A stretch of DNA of 64,000 bases from Bacillus sp. SKDU12 (lineage in GTDB: Bacteria > Bacillota > Bacilli > Bacillales > Bacillaceae): the NCBI RefSeq assembly GCF_010093085.1, contig NZ_MSRC01000016.1, positions 124,001 to 188,000 of the forward strand, given 5' to 3'. Of the stretch, positions 39,678 to 46,192 are shown piece by piece; position 1 is the first letter of the stretch; each line of letters begins with the position of its first letter. A program made the translations under genes and the position numbers. The notes below the pieces were generated by a model that did not search any database, was not told the origin of the DNA, and saw only the letters and a list, made by a program, of their open reading frames with translations.

Positions 39678-39680
39678 CTG

Positions 39681-40559
39681 TTACTCCTCCTTTCCGGTTT
39701 TAAAGAATTTCATTTGCATGAGCGACAATGCGAGCGTAACGATTAACACAACGGTGGCAATTGCTGAGGCATAGCCCATCATATCCTTTGTAAAGGCGCT
39801 TTTATATAAAAACGTGCTTAAGACCTCTGAAGCATTTCCCGGTCCGCCGCCGGTCAATATGTACGGTTCATTAAATACCGTAAAGGCGCCGGTCAGCGTC
39901 ATGACCACTGCAACAAAAGACATCTCTTTCGTCTGGGGAAGGGTAATATGAAAAAACTGCTGAATTTTCCCCGCACCGTCAAGCCGAGCCGCTTCATACA
40001 GCTCATCCGGTATTTTCTGGATCGACACAATGTACAGCATCGCAATATAACCGACAGATTGCCATTGAGACACAAAAATAACAGAAAGCATAGCCGTGCT
40101 GTCCTCCCCAAGCCAAGCCCTCGTCAGCTGATCAAGCCCTACCGCCTGAAGCAGCTGATTCAAAAGCCCCGTCTCAGGGTTGTAAATAAAATCAAACAAC
40201 AGCGCGATCACCGTCATGGAAATGACAACCGGCAAAAAGAAAACGGTGCGAAAAAATGGCGACCATTTTCTGACCAGCTTATCCTCAAGCACCGCCGCCA
40301 AAATCAAGCCGCCAAATACTTGGCATACAATCGAGATCACTGCGTAAAGCACATTATTGGTAAGCGCCTGATAGAAGACAGGATCATGAAATAATTCAAT
40401 ATAGTTTTTCAAGCCGATAAACGTTTTTTCAGGAGAAAAAGAGCTCCACTGAAACAAGCTGAGGAAGACATTCTCAAAAATCGGGATATAAACGAAAAGT
40501 AAAAAAACGAGAGCAGGCACCAAAAACAAATAGGGAATGATTTTATTCTGATTGACCAA
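39681..40559 (-). CDS. frlN: Fructosamine ABC transporter permease FrlN
   Basis: 292-residue MalF-type permease with about six helices and the EAA loop YEAARLDGAGKIQQFFHITLPQTK. The start is taken as TTG at 40559, 8-9 nt after AAGGAGATG; a longer frame upstream would run over the ribosome site. 3 nt separate it from frlM. Confidence 0.91.
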   Translation of the reverse strand: MVNQNKIIPYLFLVPALVFLLFVYIPIFENVFLSLFQWSSFSPEKTFIGLKNYIELFHDPVFYQALTNNVLYAVISIVCQVFGGLILAAVLEDKLVRKWSPFFRTVFFLPVVISMTVIALLFDFIYNPETGLLNQLLQAVGLDQLTRAWLGEDSTAMLSVIFVSQWQSVGYIAMLYIVSIQKIPDELYEAARLDGAGKIQQFFHITLPQTKEMSFVAVVMTLTGAFTVFNEPYILTGGGPGNASEVLSTFLYKSAFTKDMMGYASAIATVVLIVTLALSLMQMKFFKTGKEE

Positions 40560-40616
40560 GGAAATCTCATCTCCTTTATAAAAAGAAAAGGTGCGAAGCT
40601 TCACCTTTTCTTTGCT

Positions 40617-41885
40617 TTATTTAGCTGACGCACTTACTTGCTTTGCTGCTTTCTGAACGGCTTTCATCACCTGTTCCGGTGTCATGTCGCCGCCAAGCAT
40701 TTGCTGAACGCTCGTTAAGTACACATCTGCGATTTCAACATTGACATCCATATCAAACCACGGAACCATTGCTTTCGCATCAACAATATGCTGAACAGCT
40801 TCTCGCTGAACGGCTGTAGAATTTTCTGCGGTTGCCGTTCCTTGCACTGCACTGTATTTTCCGACATCTTTAACAAGCTTTTCACCCATTTTTTTCGACG
40901 TCAGAAACTGCAAAAATTCCGCCGCTTCCTTCGGATGTTTTGTTTTTGAGGCAATCATAAATCCTTCCGGTGATCCCGTTAATACTTTTGAAGATCCTTT
41001 TTGGCCGCTGATTTCAGGGAATGGGAACAACCCAAGATTCACCGGTTCAACCAGCTTGATTTCCGCTGTTTCCGCATATATCATCGCCGATTTTCCGCTC
41101 TTAAATTGCTGTCTCACATATTCGTGATCGACGGAGTTTACATGTTTATTGAAGTAAGGCATCAGCTCCTGCAGCTTTTCAAGTGCTTTCACATAGCCTT
41201 CATCAGTAAATTCACCCGTTTTGGCGTTGTAATCCTTTTTCCGGGTTTTTTCATCGACCATCCGCTGATTGAGCGTGCCGATATAGTGCGAGATGGTCCA
41301 AGTCGCCTTTGTTCCAAAGCTGATCGGCGTATAGCCATTTTCTTTCAGCTTCTTTGACACGTTCATTAATTCATCCCATGTCTTCGGAGGGGAAAGGTTC
41401 AATTTTTGAAAAATGTCTTTATTATAGAAGAATGATTTAGCGTCCATTTGCCACGGCACGCCATATTGCTTGTTTTCATAAGTAAATGGTGTAATTTGCG
41501 ATTGAACGAGCTGTGATGACCAATCGGTATCATCTTTGTAGTAGGACGAGAGATCAAGTGCCTTATTGCCTCTGATGAATTTAAAAGCAAACTCGTCACT
41601 CCAAGAGAAGTAAATATCAGGAGGGCTGGCGGTTCCCAGCATGACCTTAATTTTATCTTTATAAGAGTCATTTAAAACGGCTTCAATTTGAATGTGGATA
41701 TCCGGGTGCTCTTTTTCAAATTCCTTAACAACCTCTTCAAAATAACTTTTTTCCGGCTCCTTCGGCCATCTGTGGAACAATTTTAATGTCACCTTTCCAT
41801 CCGCTGAACTGCCCTGGCTCGAACAGCCCGCAATGGTGAACATACTGACAGCTGCAATGATCAAAAACAACAACATTTTCTTCAA
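40617..41885 (-). CDS. frlO: Fructosamine-binding lipoprotein FrlO
   Basis: 422-residue extracellular solute-binding protein of family 1. The lipoprotein signal [20 protein letters not shown] ends in a lipobox whose Cys is lipidated and anchors it outside the membrane. TTG start after GAGGAGG. It captures fructose-amino acids for FrlNM. A 38-bp perfect palindrome lies between frlB and this gene, suggesting an internal promoter/operator. Confidence 0.93.
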   Translation of the reverse strand: MKKMLLFLIIAAVSMFTIAGCSSQGSSADGKVTLKLFHRWPKEPEKSYFEEVVKEFEKEHPDIHIQIEAVLNDSYKDKIKVMLGTASPPDIYFSWSDEFAFKFIRGNKALDLSSYYKDDTDWSSQLVQSQITPFTYENKQYGVPWQMDAKSFFYNKDIFQKLNLSPPKTWDELMNVSKKLKENGYTPISFGTKATWTISHYIGTLNQRMVDEKTRKKDYNAKTGEFTDEGYVKALEKLQELMPYFNKHVNSVDHEYVRQQFKSGKSAMIYAETAEIKLVEPVNLGLFPFPEISGQKGSSKVLTGSPEGFMIASKTKHPKEAAEFLQFLTSKKMGEKLVKDVGKYSAVQGTATAENSTAVQREAVQHIVDAKAMVPWFDMDVNVEIADVYLTSVQQMLGGDMTPEQVMKAVQKAAKQVSASAK

Positions 41886-41904
41886 AGGGTTGGCCTCCTC
41901 TGGA

Positions 41905-41942
41905 CATTAGACTATAATGTTATATAACATTATAGTCTAATG
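41905..41942. promoter_or_regulatory. 38-bp perfect palindrome between frlB and frlO
   Basis: Each arm is CATTAGACTATAATGTTAT, with no mismatch and no loop. The core TAATGTTATATAACATTA shares the TTATATAAC element of the frlB upstream site, so it is probably an FrlR operator overlapping an internal promoter; it lies 20 nt from the frlO start. Confidence 0.7.
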
Positions 41943-41965
41943 CATAATCATTCTTCAGTTTCAGA

Positions 41966-42952
41966 TCAATATTCAACTTTCCACATGTATCTTCTATGAG
42001 ATAAAGGATGATTTCTCGCCTCTGCCAGCTCGTCCGCATAGCGTCTCAGCACACGGTTGAGAACGAGCGGAGCAAGATAGCCTTTAACTGAATCGTCAAT
42101 TGCAGTGAAATCATAAGATGCAGCATCAAGCACAGTGAGTTTTTTTCCATATTTTTTCGAGAAGGTAAGCGCCCGCTCTTCCAGAGGTCTTGTTTCGTCT
42201 AAACCGAGCAGGATGATAAACGGCACGGATTCATCAATAATTTCAAACGGTCCGTGAAAATATTCTCCGGCATGAATGGCGTGGGAATGAATCCATTGCA
42301 TTTCCATGAGAATGCAGATGCTATAAGAGTACGCGACACCATAGTTTGCACCGCTTGCCATTGTGTAAATAATGTTCTCTTTTTCATGAGCTTTTGCAAA
42401 TTGCTTTGCATTGTCAGCTTCTTGCTTAAGGGCTTCTTCGTACACAGCCTGTAATTGATCTAAACCTTCAATCGCTTGTTCAAATTTTGTATTGTTTTCT
42501 AATACTTGCAGGACGCCGAAAACGATTTGATACAGAACACCATAGTTCGTATTGATCGCAAGCGCCTCATTCCCCCAATCATACTGGGCAACATATTGCG
42601 CTTCCTGCGCTAAAGGAGACTCCGGTTTATACGTCATTGCAATCGTAAGTGCGCCTTTACCCCTTGCAAACGCGGCAGCTTTGACCGTTTCCGGGGTATT
42701 TCCCGAATGCGAGCACAAAATAACTAGAGACTTCTCACCAAGCTGAACAGGATTGCGCTGAATAAATTCATTAGAGCTGTAAAGGTCGGAGTTCATTGAA
42801 TTTGACTCCCTGTCAAACACATACTTACTCGGATACATAAGGGCTGAAGAGCCTCCGCATGCGACAAAGAATACATGGTCAATGGTTTTCCCTTTCAAAT
42901 CCTGCAAGAAAGCTTGAACCTCACGATTTACTTTTGATGTGACCTGACTCAA
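41966..42952 (-). CDS. frlB: Fructosamine 6-phosphate deglycase
   Basis: 328 residues with two SIS (sugar isomerase) domains: VFFVACGGSSALMYPSKY, VILCSHSGNTPETVKAA and YTMASGANYGVAYSYSICILMEMQWIHSHAIHAGEYFHGPFE. It splits fructosamine 6-phosphates into glucose 6-phosphate and the amino acid. Start TTG at 42952, 6 nt after AGGGAGTG. It is the first gene of the frl operon, with an AT-rich palindrome directly upstream. Confidence 0.93.
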   Translation of the reverse strand: MSQVTSKVNREVQAFLQDLKGKTIDHVFFVACGGSSALMYPSKYVFDRESNSMNSDLYSSNEFIQRNPVQLGEKSLVILCSHSGNTPETVKAAAFARGKGALTIAMTYKPESPLAQEAQYVAQYDWGNEALAINTNYGVLYQIVFGVLQVLENNTKFEQAIEGLDQLQAVYEEALKQEADNAKQFAKAHEKENIIYTMASGANYGVAYSYSICILMEMQWIHSHAIHAGEYFHGPFEIIDESVPFIILLGLDETRPLEERALTFSKKYGKKLTVLDAASYDFTAIDDSVKGYLAPLVLNRVLRRYADELAEARNHPLSHRRYMWKVEY

Positions 42953-42973
42953 ATCCTTCACTCCCTATTTTTA

Positions 42974-42991
42974 TTATATAACGTTATATAA
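42974..42991. promoter_or_regulatory. FrlR-like operator upstream of frlB
   Basis: TTATATAACGTTATATAA is a perfect palindrome inside a longer run of TTATATAAC-type repeats (42970-43012), adjacent to the frlB ribosome site. Confidence 0.65.
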
Positions 42992-43113
42992 CATTATATA
43001 TTGTTATATTAAAGTCTGAGGATGAGATTGTCAATATTATTTTCAGAAATTTCCCAATAGTTTATACAAAGTGATAGCCAAAGGGCCTATCTGTAGAAAA
43101 ATGTCCAAATCAA

Positions 43114-43141
43114 AAGCCAGAGCTTAACATAAGCTCTGGCT
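43114..43141 (-). terminator. Terminator of yurQ
   Basis: AAGCCAGAGCTT / AAGCTCTGGCTT stem with a 5-nt loop, 27 nt past the yurQ stop. Confidence 0.65.
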
Positions 43142-43167
43142 TCGCTATTCAATCCGCAGACTGACTT

Positions 43168-43542
43168 TTATTTAAAAAATGCCTTGTCTATATTGTACTT
43201 CGATTGCTGTGTATTGATGATATATGTTTCATAAATGTCTCTATCCATTGGCTCATCAACTACACAGACTTCAATTTTATATACTTCGTCTCTATGTTGT
43301 TTGATCGGTGAGACATTGTCTTCAAAATGCTTCTTAATTCTTTGTCTTAGCTTTCTGGCTTTGCCGACAAACAGCAGCTCATCATGAATATTGTAAAACA
43401 TAAAGATGCCGCCTTTATCCCTTGGTATCTGATGAAAATCGATGAATCCGTATATCGCCTTTATTTTTGGCTCGTTCTCATTCGCTGACTGCTGTCGTTC
43501 GGTAATCGTGACATTCGGTGCAGGTATCTCAATTTTTATCAA
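43168..43542 (-). CDS. yurQ: GIY-YIG nuclease domain protein YurQ
   Basis: 124 residues dominated by a UvrC/GIY-YIG type domain: GGIFMFYNIHDELLFVGKARKLRQRIKKHF, where GIF and FVG replace the canonical GIY and YIG. A catalytic Glu (YETYIINTQQSKYN) is present toward the end. Single-domain GIY-YIG proteins act in DNA repair or are of unknown role. It is transcribed alone on the minus strand. Confidence 0.82.
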   Translation of the reverse strand: MIKIEIPAPNVTITERQQSANENEPKIKAIYGFIDFHQIPRDKGGIFMFYNIHDELLFVGKARKLRQRIKKHFEDNVSPIKQHRDEVYKIEVCVVDEPMDRDIYETYIINTQQSKYNIDKAFFK

Positions 43543-43641
43543 AATCAGTTCACGTCCTCTTTTTCATTAAATATAAATGCTAACACAGACAGAAAGAAAA
43601 GAAAAGCTAGAACAGCTTTATACTATTTGTTTGTTATGCTT

Positions 43642-44766
43642 CTACTTATTATGCAACGCTCCGGCTGGATCATAAGGGCTAAGGTCAATTTCTGTCTGCT
43701 TCCCGAGAACCAGCTTCGCGAGCTCAGAACCCAAAAACGGCCCCATCGTTAATCCCGAAGCACCTAAACCGTTAGCGGCAAAAAGACCTTGAACGTTCGG
43801 CATAGCGCCGATAACCGGCAGAAAACCCGGCGTGAAAGGCCTGAAACCCACTCTTGTTTCAACGGCAGACGCATCAGCAAGACCAGGTGCTGACGCTAGC
43901 GCTTTGCTCAATACTTCATGCTGTCCTCCGGCCGTCACACGCAAATCATCAAGATCGGCATCATTTTCGTGCGTAGCGCCCGCTATAATTCGACCGTTTT
44001 CAAATGAAAGAATGTACTGATCGTTTGGCGGCATCACAACCGGCCATGATCCAGTATCCGTGTCCATCATTTCAAAATGCATAATCTGCGCTTTCTGGAA
44101 GGACACTTGAAAATGAATGCCAAGAGGTTTCATGATCTCATTGGCCCATGCCCCCGCTGTTACAATCACCGCGTCAGCCGCAAACTGCTGTGTATCTGTT
44201 TGCACCCCAGTAACCGTTCCGTTTTCAAAAAGCAAGGATGCATTTCCTTTAATGATCACTGCGCCGCGTTTTTTCGCAGCGCTTAAAAGAGACCGGCGCA
44301 GCGCTCTTCCGTTCACACGCGCGGCGCCACTGATATGAACCGATTCATAGCCGTCAGCTAAAATCGGAAACAGCTTTTTCGTTTCACTTGCGGACAAGCG
44401 GGTAATATCACCGATTTCCGGGGCATCCTCCCGTCTCTTATGGGCCCGCTCCTCCATCTTATCTAGCTTCAGCGTATCCGTATGAATACTGATCGCACCG
44501 ACACGCTTATATCCTGTATCCGTTTCTCCATCCTCTTCTAATTGATGGATTAAATCCGTATAATACCGCGCGCCTCCCTTAGCAAGCTGGTACCAATCCT
44601 GGTTGCGGCGCTGGGAAAGCCAAGGACAGACGATCCCGGCAGCCGCATCAGTTGCTTGTCCCGGCTCGTTTCGATCAATAACAGTAACCTGGGCGCCTGA
44701 TTGTGCGAGATGATAAGCCGTCGACGCACCTAATATGCCGGCGCCGACGATAATATAAGATTTCAT
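43642..44766 (-). CDS. yurR: FAD-dependent amino acid oxidase/dehydrogenase-like protein YurR
   Basis: 374-residue DAO-family flavoprotein. YIIVGAGILGASTAYHLAQSG is the FAD-binding Rossmann motif, and the C-terminal GLFAANGLGASGLTMGP is the second FAD-contact segment. Members deaminate D-amino acids, glycine or sarcosine; the substrate here is unknown. Its location after fructosamine genes hints at amino acid recycling, but this is speculative. Confidence 0.87.
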   Translation of the reverse strand: MKSYIIVGAGILGASTAYHLAQSGAQVTVIDRNEPGQATDAAAGIVCPWLSQRRNQDWYQLAKGGARYYTDLIHQLEEDGETDTGYKRVGAISIHTDTLKLDKMEERAHKRREDAPEIGDITRLSASETKKLFPILADGYESVHISGAARVNGRALRRSLLSAAKKRGAVIIKGNASLLFENGTVTGVQTDTQQFAADAVIVTAGAWANEIMKPLGIHFQVSFQKAQIMHFEMMDTDTGSWPVVMPPNDQYILSFENGRIIAGATHENDADLDDLRVTAGGQHEVLSKALASAPGLADASAVETRVGFRPFTPGFLPVIGAMPNVQGLFAANGLGASGLTMGPFLGSELAKLVLGKQTEIDLSPYDPAGALHNK

Positions 44767-44925
44767 ATGTTAACACCTTTTCTATTATAATGTCTTTTCA
44801 TTTTACCAAATCGAATGCTTTCCTTCGACCTTATGCCCTAATATGAAAAAACCGCGAATTCCGTCCAATCTTTTCATTCTCCTATCGAATATCCTGTCAC
44901 TATCAATAGAGAAAGGATGGATACC

Positions 44926-45069
44926 ATGAGCGAGCAACATCAAGTAAACCCAGAAAACACAGAGCGCGATGCGCCAGTTGCAAATGTCTCAAACAGCGGT
45001 AATTCAAAAGTTGTGGTCAGCGTAAATACAGATCAGGATCAGGCGCAGAAACAAGCCGGACAAGGATAA
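44926..45069 (+). CDS. sspG: Small acid-soluble spore protein G
   Basis: 47 residues rich in Gln, Asn and Val (MSEQHQVNPENTERD ... NSGNSKVVVSVNTDQDQAQKQAGQG), the composition of minor small acid-soluble spore proteins. ATG follows AAAGGATG. In B. subtilis sspG lies between yurR and yurS and is expressed late in the mother cell/spore. Its stop overlaps the yurS start (TAATG), so the two are translationally coupled. Confidence 0.78.
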   Translation: MSEQHQVNPENTERDAPVANVSNSGNSKVVVSVNTDQDQAQKQAGQG

Positions 45070-45347
45070 TGAAGAAAAATATTATTCCTATCAACAGACA
45101 CACTCAAGACCTGCCCACTAATGAATCCGTGGTTAAAAACAGCGGCAACTCAGAAGTTCATATCGACATTCACATTGATACAATGCCAATCGCCTTTGCT
45201 ATTTTATGCTCAGCATTAGCCGCAAAGCAGATGTCAAAAGAGGAGTTTGATACGGCTTATCACCAATTATTAGAAATGAAAAACACTCATAGCTCAACAG
45301 TGGACTCTGTCATGGATATTCAACCCAATGATATACCTGACAGTTAA
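45069..45347 (+). CDS. yurS: Hypothetical protein YurS
   Basis: 92 residues, conserved hypothetical in B. subtilis. It contains VVKNSGNSEVHIDIHIDTMP, which echoes the NSGNSKVVVSVNTD stretch of the upstream SspG, followed by a helical part AFAILCSALAAKQMSKEEFDTAYHQLLEMK. Function unknown; coupling to sspG suggests a sporulation role (inference). Confidence 0.8.
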   Translation: MKKNIIPINRHTQDLPTNESVVKNSGNSEVHIDIHIDTMPIAFAILCSALAAKQMSKEEFDTAYHQLLEMKNTHSSTVDSVMDIQPNDIPDS

Positions 45348-45385
45348 AAAAGCAGCCGTAGGTTTAAATAATGCCTGCGGCTTTC
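45347..45385 (+). terminator. Terminator of sspG-yurS
   Basis: GCCGTAGG / CCTGCGGC stem with one G-T pair, flanked by A and T runs. Confidence 0.7.
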
Positions 45386-45503
45386 TCTCATTTAAATAAT
45401 AAAAATCCATTTGTTAACATTTTATACATATTGTGTAGAAGGAAGCGAGCTTTCTTTATCTAATTAGTAATGTGTAAGAAAAAATAAAAAAGGAGTGTTA
45501 CAA

Positions 45504-45854
45504 ATGAAAGGTAAAAAAGCTATTATTTCTGCACTATCAGTGTCTGCTTTGGCTTTCAGTTTAAGCGGTGTGGCATCTGCTGAGGAAATGTCGGCTGCAC
45601 CGGCATCTTCCATTCAAAATGCCTCACATAGTCCGATAAAAGTCATGGATGCCTTTTATCAGATGAAAGTAAACAGCTACTTAAATATTGCCAGAGCTGG
45701 AGCTACTAGCTACGTAGTAACCTCCGGCCGTGATTATATCTCAGTCAGTCAAAGCGGAATGGTATACAGCAAATCTATACCTGGGTCTGCCCAAGTCACA
45801 ATCTATAAAGGATCGAGCGTACTAGGCGTTGTAACGATCAGCGTTCGTCAATAA
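45504..45854 (+). CDS. Secreted protein of unknown function with Ig-like (Big_2-type) pattern
   Basis: 116 residues. The signal peptide MKGKKAIISALSVSALAFSL runs to an Ala-x-Ala site (VASA, cleavage after about residue 26). The mature 90 residues end in a beta-rich stretch (SGRDYISVSQSGMVYSK then PGSAQVTIYKGSSVLGVVTI) that resembles bacterial Ig-like Big_2 repeats. I do not recognise a specific gene. ATG at 45504 follows AAGGAGTG. It sits in the spot where strain 168 has yurT as I recall, just before the first displaced sufB tail, so it may be cargo of an older integration. Confidence 0.6.
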   Translation: MKGKKAIISALSVSALAFSLSGVASAEEMSAAPASSIQNASHSPIKVMDAFYQMKVNSYLNIARAGATSYVVTSGRDYISVSQSGMVYSKSIPGSAQVTIYKGSSVLGVVTISVRQ

Positions 45855-45860
45855 ATAGAC

Positions 45861-45890
45861 AAAACCCGGCGGAAACATCCGCCGGGTTTC
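45861..45890. terminator. Terminator attached to displaced sufB tail 1
   Basis: AAACCCGGCGGA ... TCCGCCGGGTTT stem. On the plus strand it ends the secreted-protein gene; on the minus strand it follows the tail's stop codon. Confidence 0.8.
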
Positions 45891-45896
45891 ATTTAT

Positions 45897-45923
45897 ATTA
45901 ACCGATACTACCTTCCATTTCGA
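45897..45923 (-). repeat. Displaced sufB 3' tail 1 (attachment-site-like)
   Basis: 27 nt that, on the minus strand, encode EMEGSIG then TAA like the end of SufB. It differs from sufB at three adjacent bases only, all within the serine codon (AGT instead of TCA), so the protein end is unchanged. Confidence 0.85.
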
Positions 45924-46080
45924 CTATGATTACACGCAAGAAAAACACAAATGCGCATAAAATAAGGGTTTGCGCTGTTTTGCGTTATCGTTTTTTAAAA
46001 GATTTTAGTGAAAAAGTTTATTTTTCGGTATCAAAAGTGGTATCACGTTTTTCTTGGGATAAAGAAAATATGGATTATAT

Positions 46081-46108
46081 AAAGCCCGCCTTATATGAGA
46101 CGGGCTTT
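46081..46108. terminator. Terminator at the inner end of repeat copy 1
   Basis: AAAGCCCG / CGGGCTTT stem. The matching hairpin in copy 2 is AAAGTCCC / GGGACTTT: paired bases changed together. Confidence 0.7.
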
Positions 46109-46192
46109 TGTCTATTAGATAGGATCAATATTCGAATCAGCTTCAGAAATCCATGTTTTAGTTATTGTATAATCTGACTTGAATTGACCATC

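Larger units (their letters stand above)
45884..46108. repeat. Long direct repeat, copy 1 (left end of first compartment)
   Basis: About 225 nt, roughly 90 percent identical to 49227-49454. In order: terminator arm, displaced sufB tail, a unique-looking stretch with AAATGCGCATAAAATAAG and TTTGCGCTGTTTTGCG, a tandem pair GGTATCA-AAAGT-GGTATCA, then a second terminator (46081-46108). The GGTATCA doublet resembles arm-type sites of tyrosine recombinases (inference). Confidence 0.85.

Noticed and set aside
45926..46177. Open frames inside the two long repeats (also 49269-49475)
   Set aside because: The shared part is the arm region and hairpin of the repeat, no ribosome site is present, and the frames diverge where the repeat ends.
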